In this document: positions 30,101 through 35,188 of the stretch, in pieces
How the letters are laid out: every line of letters starts with the position of its first letter
Position numbering within the stretch: position 1 is the first letter of the stretch
Assembly (NCBI RefSeq): GCF_017876495.1
Contig: NZ_JAGIOB010000001.1
Location: forward strand, 1,116,001 to 1,180,000
DNA length: 64,000 nucleotides
Reading direction: 5' to 3'
Source of the DNA: Microlunatus capsulatus
GTDB lineage: Bacteria > Actinomycetota > Actinomycetes > Propionibacteriales > Propionibacteriaceae
Made by a program: the position numbers and the translations under genes
Notes under the pieces: generated by a model
Seen by the model: the letters and a program-made list of their open reading frames with translations, nothing else
What the model was told of the DNA's origin: nothing
Database searches by the model: none

Positions 30101-30162
30101 GCGACGGCGGCGGTGCGGCCGAACCGCAGGGCGGTGCGGATCGAGCTGGTAGGTGAGGACAC
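15130..30162 (-). CDS. Giant modular secreted protein: FN3, galactose-binding-like, malectin, propeller
   Basis: One uninterrupted frame of about 5,010 residues. GTG at 30162 is chosen because GGGAGA stands five bases before it; an ATG at 30189 has no binding site. A Sec signal peptide ends near AVAA at residue 45. Approximate modules: galactose-binding-like domains at 52-231, 324-494, 607-776, 1277-1456, 1571-1739 and 2917-3077, each ending in GGTNTK; 14 FN3 domains (232-311, 502-597, five at 782-1272, 1464-1562, 3939-4032, four at 4196-4574, 4747-4841); Big_5-like 1744-1851; sugar-dehydrogenase/NHL-like propeller 1854-2301; three ASPM-type modules ending in DYQD (2309-2617, 2621-2914, 3171-3507); Ig-like 3084-3169; LamG-like 3517-3757; four malectin domains (3764-3929, 4034-4194, 4576-4744, 4842-5010). 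No anchor is visible, so release or glycan binding is likely. Probably polysaccharide binding or adhesion; the propeller might be an enzyme. Confidence 0.9.
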   Translation of the reverse strand: MSSPTSSIRTALRFGRTAAVALVTGALVAGPLQLLQSSSTPAVAAEPTPPLSVKVDMTNNASTAPVGYTADLGGAYTDAAGFGWVRQDSLAGTHVPFGVPLNTRDRNLCTNTTNVPTPQRTFIHMQAPVTNATNNSTPVAWEHKLPNGQYQVSVGVGDPNPGNDAESHVINVEGTKAVEGMGGTTSAACTAGRLRTTTVWVDVNDGKLTVDALGGTNTKLAFVTIDAIPVVDLTARAAAGGTTLSWDAASGVDGYRVWRGDNLPVDTSKPALATVTDPAYVDESATKGTISYYAVAPAGTGTPAAVSVTEGVMDDDATATRPELPKTFTFRSPTGTPPVPAGTTADTGLNYANARGYGWVAAGTQKPLSMPANGRVRPEAVPDPKLSGVMHMQWNNVASGTAGTPRPGAWQLAVADGSYDVELSVGDALPGGDVTSHTLTVEGKPAVTRFGVTAATTGAARFKSATLTDVAVTDGFLTVDPTGGVNTKINYITVTPTPSDKKPGQVTALTASAGDGKVTLGWTAPADDDLAGYRVYRSTTSTVDTTGTPLSGTDLVTGTAYTDASAANDTTYRYAVVAVDKAGQAGPTSDVSAAATPSAVEPVLTKLPVKINFVAADTTVATGFAKDFGQAYTNARGRGWVVPGTHTGLDLVGNGRFRDVRTGFDVPVRQRGVLHMQGNDVKPTFTGVAAPGAYELAVAEGTYDVTVSVGDQPGASSYDSKHSITVEGTKAVEQFQATAAAEFSTGTVRVEVTDGKLTVDATGGTNTKINYLDVVEADVTAPAAPTDLAVEAGDGRTALTWEAGTEPDLAGYRVYARTGTTVEPVAADRLTTTLLADPAFAHTGLVNGTAVSYLVTAVDREGNESKPSAVVTATPADTTAPAAPATLTATPGDARVTLRWTAPAAGDAVAYRVYRATSSPVGTTAAQRVGDDVTGTVFVDADRTNGTEVFYVVTALDAAGNESAASEEKSATPAPDADTTAPAAPQGVTAVPGDGRATISWTAGAETDLAGYLVTRSAVAGQPGTPVNTQPTTATSLVDTAALNGTTYYYVVRAVDLAGNLSEASAEVSAKPADTTAPAVPAGVKATAGIQSVTVTWTAGTEADLRGYRVYRSETPTVTRGDDDLVAILLKGGRTFFDGDLEAGRTYYYAVTADDRLGNESALSTTVSAVPKTTPDTTAPGAPTGLQAAVQDSEVKLTWSASTAGDLAGYTVYRASTAGGTAVKLTSALLTSPSFTDTSVPPGTTAFYEVTAVDDAGNESARSAQVPAAVAAPASDVRFVFQTDAAPVPAGHTKDTGAAYSTATKRGWVRQDSLASATHTPLDLTPNTRTRERPAPVTDLQNRLIHMTYGDVVGPTAPNVLTAGAWEYGVPNGRYAVTVSVGDQAGATTASCAAPCYDSRHTVRAEGVVVHDRFQATAAAEYATATATVDVLDGKLTLDAVGGTNTKMNWVRVVGIGAPLPDTTAPAAPSGLAGSASDASVALTWTAPDDTDVVGYNVYRATGTQTTVPVTVENRRNGSVLLTREAYTERELANGTAYTFVVTAVDAAGNESAPSTVRTLTPINTPASGTALKVDFTAVSTAPATGYLADWGQAYGLRTAATQGTGNTYGWVNLATDAPLDLSLNGRDRATAGGKESTLVHMQFTTTSATGTATPGKWEAAVPNGAYTVTVGVGDTGPSVDSTHWLNIENQNAVAAFTPTTGTKVLSATRTVQVTDGRLTLSPAGGTNTKVTYVDITGVDLGGRPYSTGVTPANLATKTAINVAPTTDNALNGDVGAVDATSLKGSVKLTRVSDGKAVPGSGATSGGGDTVTFKADGVLDPDTLYRFDITDQAKDVSGRQFMPFSSVFTTSNGLGGGDVNVAFERSESGAPTGAMYTSVVIGPDGKLYAGSIMGQIYRFTINADGTLANRETINTVREHATAKGWEGAPNRTIIGLTFDPASTATNPVLWITDNYAYLGQDVPNHSGAIAKLSGRNLETYTEVAVNLPRSIKDHETNSIAFRDGKLYITQGSMNAMGGNDGTWRRPENLMSAAVLELDPAKLPANLPVDVATKEMSVPARGGVPAHQGSYDPYAPGAPVTLYATGVRNAFDLVWHSNGHLYSGTNGSAAGGNVPATPATLPASCVNRPDGGYPADQKSPAITQNPQAETDYVFDVKKGKYYGHPNPERCEWVLNAGNPTGYTGDPLFKVNAYPAGTKADPNYDLAGVYDAGLHASANGTVEYQNTTAFGGALAGKLLVVRYSANQEIVAFNVNPDGSLSKAIAGITGFTGLRQPLDVAQDVSTGNLYVTELTDNPATTGIKLLKPQGQSSVGRGEATPRLVYTDVKGGAASAAKDVVVKNTGGAPLTVTAATLTGPQAASFARSGGPALPVTIPAGGSATFPVVFNPTAAGPQAAALELTTGSPASPKVSTVLRGLGTDGLGGAAEPSLQWILDTLQIPVNAGDPDPSNNTMPSSSALIGDEVRVEAFTKAAFDHVVEVETLSLFGPAGPGADGNTVTIGAHTAGKLSERTALLEGPNSSNQQVLPVVREIGEYDLETPFGLDFTWPGLSNRVTTSEDALNTWDAAANHKVRVYPLKNADGSLEPNAYVVAPEDVAPPSVDYQDAVVILRNVKPAALSGQGRLTTDKPELVFSGVRGTSSTEQTVKVTNTGSTPLAITGAQLTGTDAAAFTLTGGPVTVPPATTVEYGVRFRPTSASSLGALSAAVRFTSDDASRPTVSVGVFGLATPGEQGNNEPPLKAVVDTLGYPVNVGGTGLILGIDPRPIGDEVPAPLFTKLGTGPVTIKPVARYSPDELLPFGYYTVGTGSPELKGVGTVALDNEQTLNPAVTPDSAGSFDPGTENFGFYVDSKSFGRKTYTQDGLNTNIPHGVRTYPVKDRTGKPVPGTYLVTFEDAQNGDYQDYVFLVGNVRPAGAVTGTPVAKVDFTPTAATVADGYTADTGAPFDATRGFGWVRPGTGTPLDMTAQTRERTGTQDVKVRTVILMQPTAAQSANGPGAWEHVVPNGRYTVTVGVGDTAFTDSVHQVQVEGTTAVAFTPTTASPVRTATVTVDVTDGALTVDALGGTNTKLQYVDINDAAVVADTTAPTVTAAVTGLQQSAGVYKNEASITVTATDAQSGVASLTYSLDNGPFVPWTAAVKVTAGGQHTVRARASDVAGNVATSATTTFTVVTAGSSTAQVVLENGDGVPFADRLVMNRIQNPERGTTCKTAGCGPTGPFIPANVVHDTATLVVRNTGTEALNVTGLPVTGPFQLVNPAVAPALVPVGGQLQVPVRFTATSGGAANGLWTGTLTVQTDDADEPALPVQLAGFWQSVSEGNQEPDLRETFAAFGYTTAVTAAGVPLNTQGQVRASGDEVLSPYWLRADTTRPVTVRQLAAFHTQGNTATFRWHAKTSGSATGVLTHDGVEGQSFLPHLAGSTAVAQGVFNPAGAFGLQIDGEWSDPTRNNAAVDVANGCLAPCGQHLRTWAVRDRSGTIVRNTWLVAMDYSGINYDYQDNVYLVTNMKPETATDPGAPASLPGAASLRLGFDTAVPGTLVDGDGQGTGFRSTQPNVNDGVTGSSSYDPTRLDLDTAGPGTLAVTSSGTLTNGTNGSNDNTLVNGVRMPFDATSGTWTVRGKVLGPLTAINAGFEQEGIQTGPDQDNFAKMVVVNRGGAPGVEFYAELGGVGQNAVNATAALPAGATSVELFLVGDAATGTLRGAYRVDDGSIALLPTTWTLPAAATGRFFSTQSEAGLLVSNKGGEQFVARFDSFGVVDGDATTPAAERDALYRLDVAGAGRYTDTQGRVWTPDTGRFSPATAVDEGAATGEIAGTEDDVLYRTYRGNVGNVAQADRVLRYSLPSRGVTSVDLRLHFAERASGNNAAGRRVFDISAEGKVLRSGFDVFAAAGALNTATVLTLPNVAVSGGSIDLALAATADYPAVAAIEVLCKGTCPAPDTTAPAAPTGLAATATGSGITLDWADNGEADLAGYDVLRSTSATGTFTKVSPLTVTASGYVDTAVQLGSTYHYKVVALDSSDNVSAPSEAASATTLTPQPIRINTGGPAQTVGGVTWSGCAAVGSCSGWVSGGFAYGENDTNTGLAPGTNNAIYQTEWTGAGNPAFRFAVPVLNGSYQVRLHFAELNKTAPGQRVFDVRLENAAALTGFDLFAQAGGANRAVVRSFPATITDGVVNLDFVSRVENAKISAIEIVPVDTAAPSQVTGVTASASPAGVSLGWAARTEPDLVGYHVYRATSATGSYTKLTTTPLTATTYVDAAAAQGAASYYQVTAVDASGNESARSATAQATRPDTTPPGAVTGLTARGTATGVDLAWTARTEGDLAGYRVYRATSAAGPFTAVAAAPQTGTTYTDTTAVVGQPTYYQVSAVDRSGNESTRAAASGTRTDTTAPAQVAGVTASGAAAGVTVGWTARTEADLAGYHVYRATSATGSYTRLTATAVTATTYVDATAPSGAASYYQVTAVDTSGNESVRSATATATRPDTTAPAQVTGVTATGSTTGVSVGWTARTEADLAGYSVYRATSATGTYTRLTATAVTGTTFVDTTAPVGATSYYQVTATDRSGNESVRSATAQATRPAAGPTTVRINTGGPAQTVGGTTWSACTSVGACSGWVSGGFAYSEADTVSGLPAGTNNTVFQSEWTGGATGAGVVPVGSRAFGFTVPVANGSYRVRLHFAELNKTAAGQRAFDVRLEGTQVLTRFDVFAAAGGIDRAVTRQFSTTVTDGAVTLDFIRQVENAKISAIEILPADTTAPAAVTGLTATAATTGTTLRWTASTATDLARYRVYRAASATGTFTELTTPASTATSFVDTTAPAGVASFYRVTAVDDSGNQSAVSATVQATRPRPTIRINAGGPAQTVGGTTWSACSSTTACSGWVTGGFAYSEADTVTALPAGTNNTVFQSEWTGGATGAGVVPVGSRAFGFAVPVPNGSYRVRLHFAELNKTRAGQRTFDVRLEGTQVLTRFDVFAAAGGIDRAVTREFTANVTDGTVNLDLIRQVENAKISAIEIIPS
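15133..16440 (-). repeat. Tandem malectin+FN3 duplication inside the giant gene
   Basis: The malectin module at 15133-15640 and the one at 15930-16440 are nearly identical in DNA over long stretches (for example 15241-15290 and 16033-16082 match without change), at an offset of 792 bases. The FN3 module between them completes the unit. High DNA identity, including third positions, points to a recent duplication or gene conversion rather than ancient domain repetition. Confidence 0.8.
16440..17580 (-). repeat. Four tandem FN3 repeats, period about 288 bases
   Basis: Four FN3 modules with the recurring GYxVYRATSA strand at about 16610, 16905, 17190 and 17480, spaced 285-295 bases. Neighbouring units share long near-identical DNA stretches, so the number of copies may vary between strains. 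Confidence 0.75.
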
Positions 30163-30218
30163 CTGGTCTCCCGAGAAGAAGTTGAACATGGAACGACAGC
30201 CGAACTCTGGCTGAGCGG

Positions 30219-30248
30219 ACCCCTGAGCGGATCACCGAACTCAGGGGT
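30219..30248. promoter_or_regulatory. Inverted repeat before the giant gene, 9-bp arms
   Basis: ACCCCTGAG at 30219-30227 is mirrored exactly by CTCAGGGGT at 30240-30248. The repeated octamer TGAGCGGA (30212-30219 and 30224-30231) overlaps the left arm. It lies 57 bases upstream of the chosen start of the 15-kb gene. It could be an operator or an RNA hairpin in the leader; no U-tract follows in the direction of transcription. Confidence 0.4.
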
Positions 30249-30251
30249 TTC

Positions 30252-30273
30252 CTCGATGGGTCGGACCATCGAG
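30252..30273. promoter_or_regulatory. Inverted repeat before the giant gene, 8-bp arms
   Basis: CTCGATGG (30252-30259) and CCATCGAG (30266-30273) form a perfect dyad around a 6-base spacer. It is next to the 9-bp dyad and lies between the LuxR-type regulator and the giant gene. A dyad of this size suits a dimeric regulator such as the adjacent LuxR-type protein, which is inference. Confidence 0.4.
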
Positions 30274-30305
30274 CCATCCGGGAGGGCGAGGGCTCCGAAG
30301 GGCCG

Positions 30306-30342
30306 GTCCGGACGGGTGCAGGGCAGGCCGCACCGCCCGGAC
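30306..30342 (-). terminator. Hairpin after the LuxR-type regulator gene
   Basis: GTCCGGACGGGTGC at 30306-30319 pairs with GCACCGCCCGGAC at 30330-30342 with one bulge. It starts about 50 bases past the regulator stop codon and would separate its transcript from that of the giant gene. Confidence 0.5.
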
Positions 30343-30390
30343 GGGTCCGGGTGGTGGGGCGGTCAGGTGGTGGGCGGTGGAGCCCGGCGG

Positions 30391-31335
30391 TCAGCCGGCC
30401 TCGGTGAGCAGCGCGCGGGTGAGCTCCACCCGCGAGCGGACGCCGAGCTTGGCGAAGATCTGCTTGAGGTGGGACTCCACGGTGTGCCGGGAGATGCAGA
30501 GCCGCTCGGCGACCTGCGGGTTGCTGAGCCCCTGCGCCACCAGCTCGGCGACACGGGTCTCGGCAGGACTGAGGGTCGTCCGTCGCGCCGGGCGGACCGG
30601 GCGCGGCGGGCGCGGCACCAGCGACAGGGCCCGGGCGGCGACCGCCGGGACCACGGCGGCCACCGGGGGCACGGGCTCCGGCACCACGGCGCGCAGCAGC
30701 TTCTTGGCGGCGCGGGTGGCGTGCCAGCGGACGGTGACCTCGCTCAGCGACAGCGCCTGCGCGATCTCGCGGATGGTGCGACCCACCTGCACCTCGTCGT
30801 GCACCTGGCGCTCGCGTGCCGTCAGCGGGTCGGGCTCGGGCGGCACCTCGGGCTCCGCGGCGGGCGGGGCGACGCCGGCGCGCAGCACGGCGACGAGCAT
30901 GGCGGTGACGACGTGGCAGAAGCCGGTCTCCCCCGCCGCGACCCGCGTCAGCCGCTCGACCATCTCGGGCGCCGGCGTGCCCGGCAGGATCCAGCCGTCC
31001 ACCCCCGCGCGGACGGCGGCGGCGAGGACCGACGGGTCGTCGACCTCCGACAGCACCACCAGCCGGGCCGCACCGGCGCCGGAGCGGACCTCGAGCAGCG
31101 CGTGCTCCAGGGCCGCGGGCTGGTCGAAGGCCACCAGCACGACGTCGGGTCGGCCACCGCCCCCGCCCTCACCCGGGCGGTGCGTCCTCAGCGTCAGCGT
31201 CTCGGCCGCGGCGAGCACCAGGCCCGCGTGCGCGGCCCGGGCGCCCCCTCCGACGACCAGCACGGCCGGGGCACGCGTCCCCGCCAGCGATGTCGCGGTC
31301 CCCGGTTCCACCGGAGCGGACAGCGAAGTCCACAT
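30391..31335 (-). CDS. LuxR-family regulator with two HTH domains and degenerate receiver
   Basis: A cytosolic DNA-binding protein of 314 residues. Residues 24-137 look like a response-regulator receiver, but the phospho-acceptor position in PDVVLVAFDQP (63-73) is Ala, and the conserved Lys is replaced in WILPG (115-119), so phosphorylation in the usual way is unlikely. A LuxR-type helix-turn-helix follows at about 171-217 (LTARERQ, LSLSEVTVRWH). After a proline-rich linker there is a second, more canonical one at about 255-309 (LSPAETRV, ISRHTVESHLKQIF, KLGVRSR). I choose ATG 31335 with GGGGGA seven bases before it; a GTG at 31374 is possible. It stands directly upstream of the 15-kb gene in the same orientation and is its obvious candidate regulator (inference). 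Confidence 0.85.
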   Translation of the reverse strand: MWTSLSAPVEPGTATSLAGTRAPAVLVVGGGARAAHAGLVLAAAETLTLRTHRPGEGGGGGRPDVVLVAFDQPAALEHALLEVRSGAGAARLVVLSEVDDPSVLAAAVRAGVDGWILPGTPAPEMVERLTRVAAGETGFCHVVTAMLVAVLRAGVAPPAAEPEVPPEPDPLTARERQVHDEVQVGRTIREIAQALSLSEVTVRWHATRAAKKLLRAVVPEPVPPVAAVVPAVAARALSLVPRPPRPVRPARRTTLSPAETRVAELVAQGLSNPQVAERLCISRHTVESHLKQIFAKLGVRSRVELTRALLTEAG

Positions 31336-31478
31336 GTGATCGTCCCCCACGATCTTGTCGGGGGTCGCGTCCACGGATCTCGGCCCCGGAGTACCCCCGT
31401 CCCCGGCGCCTGTGAGGACCCTAAGGGAAAGCGTGTACCGGCGCAGGAGAACCGGGGGAAGTTCTCGACCCGGTCACC

Positions 31479-32621
31479 TCAGCGGGCGGTCGCGGCGTCG
31501 TCGAAGACGACGAGGGCGTCGCGGTGCACCACCGTGCGGTCGTAGCCGGCGCCCAGCTCGGCGGCCAGCTCGCGGGTGCTGCGGCCCAGCAGGGCGGGCA
31601 GCTCCTCGGCGTCGTAGTTGACCAGCCCGCGGGCGACGACGGCGCCGTCGGGCCCGACGAGGTCGACGGGCTCCCCGGCGCTGAACGCGCCCTCGACGGC
31701 GGTCACGCCGGCCGGCAGCAGCGATGCCTGCCGCTCCACCAGGGCCCGGACGGCGCCGGCGTCCAGGCGGAGCGCGCCGCGGGCGTCGCTGGCGTGCCGG
31801 AGCCACAGCAGCCGGGTGGGCCGGCGCTTGCCGGTGGGGTGGAACCAGGTGCCGACGGGCTCGCCGCGCAGCGCGGCACCGGCCCGGTCGGCGCTGGTGA
31901 GGACGACGTCGATGCCCGCCGTGGTGGCGATCCGGGCCGCCTCGACCTTGGTGACCATGCCGCCGGTGCCGACGGCCGAGCCCTTGGCCGAGACGTCGAG
32001 GCCGGCCAGGTCGGCCTCGCCGTGCACCTCGGGGATGCGGCGCGCGCCGGGCTCCCCCGGCTTGGCGGTGTAGAGGGAGTCGACGTCGCTGAGCAGCACC
32101 AGCGCGTCGGCGTGCACGAGGTGGGCGACGAGCGCGGCCAGCCGGTCGTTGTCGCCGAAGCGGATCTCGTGGGTGGCCACGGTGTCGTTCTCGTTGACCA
32201 CGGGCACCACCCCGAGCTCCAGCAGCCGGCCGAAGGTGCGGAAGGCGTTGCGGTAGTGGCCGTGCCGGGTGACGTCGTCGACGGTCAGCAGCACCTGCCC
32301 CACGCCGAGCCCGTGCGCGGCGAACAGGTGGGTGTAGTAGCCCATCAGCAGACCCTGGCCGACCGACGCGGCCGCCTGCTGGGTGGCGAGGTCGCGCGGG
32401 CGGCTGCGCAGCGCGAGCGGCGCCAGGCCGGCGGCGATCGCCCCGGAGGACACCAGGACGACCTCGCGGCCACCGGCCCGGACGGCGGCCAGCGCGTCGA
32501 CGAGCGCCTCGATCCGGGCGGGGTCGATCCCGCCCTGGGGCGTGGTCAGCGACGACGAGCCGACCTTGACCACCACCCGGGCCGCTCCGGCGACCGCGGC
32601 GCGCACGTCCGCCGCGCCCAT
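31479..32621 (-). CDS. proB: Glutamate 5-kinase ProB
   Basis: A 380-residue enzyme that phosphorylates glutamate with ATP in the first, feedback-controlled step of proline synthesis. The amino acid kinase domain starts VVVKVGSSSLTT (16-27) and contains LVSSGAIAAG, PVVNENDTVA, FGDNDRLAALVA and GTGGMVTKVEAA, all typical. The C-terminal 100 residues are a PUA domain with GAVVARGLVNYDAEEL, which takes part in proline inhibition in many homologues. The ATG overlaps the obg stop by one base (TGATG), so it is coupled to obg. The partner gene proA is not next to it but about 25 kb downstream. Confidence 0.96.
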   Translation of the reverse strand: MGAADVRAAVAGAARVVVKVGSSSLTTPQGGIDPARIEALVDALAAVRAGGREVVLVSSGAIAAGLAPLALRSRPRDLATQQAAASVGQGLLMGYYTHLFAAHGLGVGQVLLTVDDVTRHGHYRNAFRTFGRLLELGVVPVVNENDTVATHEIRFGDNDRLAALVAHLVHADALVLLSDVDSLYTAKPGEPGARRIPEVHGEADLAGLDVSAKGSAVGTGGMVTKVEAARIATTAGIDVVLTSADRAGAALRGEPVGTWFHPTGKRRPTRLLWLRHASDARGALRLDAGAVRALVERQASLLPAGVTAVEGAFSAGEPVDLVGPDGAVVARGLVNYDAEELPALLGRSTRELAAELGAGYDRTVVHRDALVVFDDAATAR

Positions 32622-34213
32622 CAGCGCTCGCGGACCTCGTCGGCCACGGGCACGCCCTCGTCCCCGGCGGTCCGGTCGGCCCCGGCGGCCTGGTCGACCT
32701 CGGCGGTCTCGTCCACCTCGGAGGCGTCGTCCAGCTCGGGGGCGTCGTCGGCCAGGTCGCCGAGGCTGGTGAAGGTGAACTCGCCCTCCACCTCGTCGTC
32801 GGCGGCGTGGTAGGCGGCGTCCTTGTCGCGGCGCCGGCGCGCGGCCGGGCGCTCCTCGGTGAACCGCTGGTCCTCACCGCGCCGGCTGAGGATCTCGGCG
32901 CCGACGTCGACCTGCGGGGCGAAGTCGAAGACGACCGCATCCGCGCCGCCGATGGCCACGCCGTCGCCGGCGCGGGCGCCGAGCTCCAGCAGCCGGGTCT
33001 CGATGCCGATCCGGTTGAGCCGGTCGGCGAGGTAGCCGACGGCCTCGGTGTTGTTGAAGTCGGTCTGGCGGACCCAGCGCTCGGGCTTCTCCCCGCGCAC
33101 CCGCCAGAGGTCGCCCTCGGCCTTGATGGTGAAGTCCGCACCCTTGCCGCCGACCGACTGCGGCCGCAGCACGATCCGGGCCGGGCGGGGCGGCGGCATC
33201 GCGGCCCGCCGATGCGCGACGACCTCGGCCATGGCGAAGGTGAGCGCCTGCAGCCCCTCACCGCTCTTGGTCGAGATGGAGAACACCCGCAGGCCGCGGG
33301 CCTCCAGGTCGTCGACGACCAGCTGGGCCAGCTCGGCCGCGTCGGGGATGTCCACCTTGTTGAGGGCCACCAGCCGGGGCCGGTCCTCCAGGCCGCCGTG
33401 CGCGGCGAGCTCGGCCTCGATGACGTCGAGGTCGGTCAGCGGGTCGCGACCGGGCTCGAAGGTGGCGCAGTCGAGGACGTGCACCAGCGCGGCGCAGCGC
33501 TCGATGTGCCGCAGGAAGTCGTGGCCGAGGCCGCGGCCCTCGCTGGCGCCCTCGATGAGGCCGGGCACGTCGGCGACGGTGTAGGTGGTCGCCCCCGCCA
33601 CGACGACGCCGAGGTTGGGCACCAGGGTGGTGAACGGGTAGTCCGCGATCTTGGGCCGGGCCCGGGAGATGGCGGCGACGAGCGAGGACTTGCCCGCGCT
33701 CGGGAAGCCGACCAGGCCGACGTCGGCGACGACCTTGAGCTCGAGGACGACGGTGCGGGTCTCGCCCTCCTCGCCCAGCAGGGCGAAGCCGGGGGCCTTG
33801 CGGCTGGACGAGGCCAGCGCCGCGTTGCCGAGGCCGCCGCGGCCGCCACGGGCCACGACGAGCTCGGCGCCCTCGCCCGTGAGGTCGGCCAGCTGCTCGC
33901 CGGTGTCGGCGTCGGTGATGACGGTGCCGTCGGGGACGCCCAGGACGATGTCCTCGCCGTTGGCGCCGTTGTTGTGGTCACCGCGCCCGGGCTGGCCGCT
34001 GGTGGCCCGCCGGTGGGACTGGCGGTGGTAGTCGACGAGCGTGGTCAGCCCGGGCTCGACGCGCAGGACGACGGAGCCGCCGTCACCGCCGTTGCCGCCG
34101 TCGGGTCCGCCCAGGGGCTTGAACTTCTCGCGGTGGACCGAGGCCACCCCGTGGCCGCCGTTGCCGCCGTAGACGTGCAGCGTGACCTGGTCGACGAAGC
34201 TGGGGATCGCCAT
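32621..34213 (-). CDS. obg: GTPase Obg
   Basis: A 530-residue GTPase that helps mature the 50S ribosomal subunit and links GTP level to growth and stress. Residues 1-158 are the glycine-rich Obg fold ([18 protein letters not shown]). The G domain at about 159-335 shows G1 [11 protein letters not shown]2/switch [11 protein letters not shown]3 DVPGLIEGA, and G4 [10 protein letters not shown]-terminal OCT domain lies at about 355-435, followed by an acidic tail of about 90 residues common in actinobacterial Obg proteins. Start ATG 34213 has GAGAGGAG upstream. It has its own promoter region after the rpmA terminator and is followed by proB, whose start overlaps. Confidence 0.97.
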   Translation of the reverse strand: MAIPSFVDQVTLHVYGGNGGHGVASVHREKFKPLGGPDGGNGGDGGSVVLRVEPGLTTLVDYHRQSHRRATSGQPGRGDHNNGANGEDIVLGVPDGTVITDADTGEQLADLTGEGAELVVARGGRGGLGNAALASSSRKAPGFALLGEEGETRTVVLELKVVADVGLVGFPSAGKSSLVAAISRARPKIADYPFTTLVPNLGVVVAGATTYTVADVPGLIEGASEGRGLGHDFLRHIERCAALVHVLDCATFEPGRDPLTDLDVIEAELAAHGGLEDRPRLVALNKVDIPDAAELAQLVVDDLEARGLRVFSISTKSGEGLQALTFAMAEVVAHRRAAMPPPRPARIVLRPQSVGGKGADFTIKAEGDLWRVRGEKPERWVRQTDFNNTEAVGYLADRLNRIGIETRLLELGARAGDGVAIGGADAVVFDFAPQVDVGAEILSRRGEDQRFTEERPAARRRRDKDAAYHAADDEVEGEFTFTSLGDLADDAPELDDASEVDETAEVDQAAGADRTAGDEGVPVADEVRER

Positions 34214-34333
34214 GCCGCGCTCCTCTCGTGCGTACGGTGCCGGCGTACGGGTGGTGTGGGTGGTGCAGGGCCCGACGGGTCGTCCCGTCCGGGGTCGTGC
34301 CCGGCGGCGGGTCGGCCGGCCGGTGGAAACAGC

Positions 34334-34362
34334 GGAAGGGTGGCCCGTCGGGCCACCCTTCC
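34334..34362 (-). terminator. Terminator of rplU-rpmA
   Basis: A perfect 13-bp stem (34334-34346 with 34350-34362) with a three-base loop, about 30 bases after the rpmA stop codon; in the direction of transcription it is followed by GCTGTTTCC. It ends the L21-L27 transcript before obg. Confidence 0.85.
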
Positions 34363-34391
34363 GGTCGTGCGTTCGTGCTAGGTGCGTGAGG

Positions 34392-34679
34392 TCACGCGGA
34401 GACGGCGACCTCGACGGCGGCCGGGACGTCCAGCGGGAGGATGTTCACGACGCGGCGACCACGCTTGGTGCCGAACTCGACGTGGCCCTCGCGGAGCGCG
34501 AAGAGCGTGTCGTCGCCGCCGCGGCCGATGCCGTCACCGGGGTGGAAGTGCGTGCCGCGCTGGCGGACGATGATCTCGCCGGCGTTGACCAGCTGGCCGC
34601 CGAAGCGCTTCACGCCGAGGCGCTGGGCGTTCGAGTCGCGACCGTTGCGGGTGGAGGATGCGCCCTTTTTATGTGCCAT
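34392..34679 (-). CDS. rpmA: 50S ribosomal protein L27 (bL27)
   Basis: A 95-residue ribosomal protein. The start at ATG 34679 gives the diagnostic N-terminus [16 protein letters not shown], whose tail reaches the peptidyl-transferase centre; no N-terminal cleavage extension like that of Firmicutes is present. [18 protein letters not shown] and [17 protein letters not shown] are standard. It follows rplU by eight bases, as in nearly all bacteria, and a strong hairpin lies after it. Confidence 0.98.
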   Translation of the reverse strand: MAHKKGASSTRNGRDSNAQRLGVKRFGGQLVNAGEIIVRQRGTHFHPGDGIGRGGDDTLFALREGHVEFGTKRGRRVVNILPLDVPAAVEVAVSA

Positions 34680-34686
34680 GTCTGCC

Positions 34687-34995
34687 TCAGCTCTCGATAC
34701 CGGTGACGCGGACCTGGACGTAGTGCTGGCGGTGTCCCTGGCGCTTGCGGTAGCCGGTCTTGTTCTTGTACTTGAGGATGTGGATCTTCGGACCCTTGGA
34801 CGCACCGAGCACCTCGGCGGTCACGGTGACCGAGCTCAGGGCCGAGGCCGTCGAGAGCACGGACTCGCCGTCGACGACCATCAGCGGCTGCAGGTTGAGG
34901 CTCTCGCCCACCGCGCTGTCGGTCTTGTCGATCTCGAGAACGTCGCCCACGCTGACCTTGTGCTGGCGGCCGCCACTACGCACGACTGCGTACAC
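34687..34995 (-). CDS. rplU: 50S ribosomal protein L21 (bL21)
   Basis: A 102-residue ribosomal protein that binds 23S rRNA. The GTG at 34995 gives the typical start [18 protein letters not shown]; longer frames upstream are not L21. The basic C-terminal half with [20 protein letters not shown] is the rRNA-contacting part. It starts the rplU-rpmA operon. A leader of about 30 bases with GAGAG in front follows a TAGACT -10-like hexamer. Confidence 0.98.
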   Translation of the reverse strand: MYAVVRSGGRQHKVSVGDVLEIDKTDSAVGESLNLQPLMVVDGESVLSTASALSSVTVTAEVLGASKGPKIHILKYKNKTGYRKRQGHRQHYVQVRVTGIES

Positions 34996-35026
34996 GCCTG
35001 ACCTACTCTCTTCGATGTCTTCCGGA

Positions 35027-35032
35027 AGTCTA
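35027..35032 (-). promoter_or_regulatory. Candidate -10 of the rplU-rpmA promoter
   Basis: TAGACT on the minus strand, 31 bases before the GTG of rplU, placing the transcript start about 25 bases before translation. No clear -35 is visible. It lies in a 206-base divergent region shared with the HipA-like kinase gene. Confidence 0.45.
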
Positions 35033-35188
35033 TCGGCGGCGTGACCACGCCTCCGACCCCGAGGGCCGGATCCGATCACACCGGTGCGGCGTGCACGCGA
35101 TCCAGCCGGCGCACACCGAGGGTCAAGATTACGCGGCGGCCCCGCGGGGGTCAAACGAGCCGTCCCGCGCCGGAGCGCGCTCCCCCAC

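Noticed and set aside
15355-30156. A 4,933-codon open frame on the plus strand, antisense to the giant gene
   Set aside because: It mirrors the codons of the minus-strand gene. High GC at third positions removes stop codons from that antisense frame. The translation is Arg/Gly/Val/Asp-rich with no domain, and no start has a binding site.
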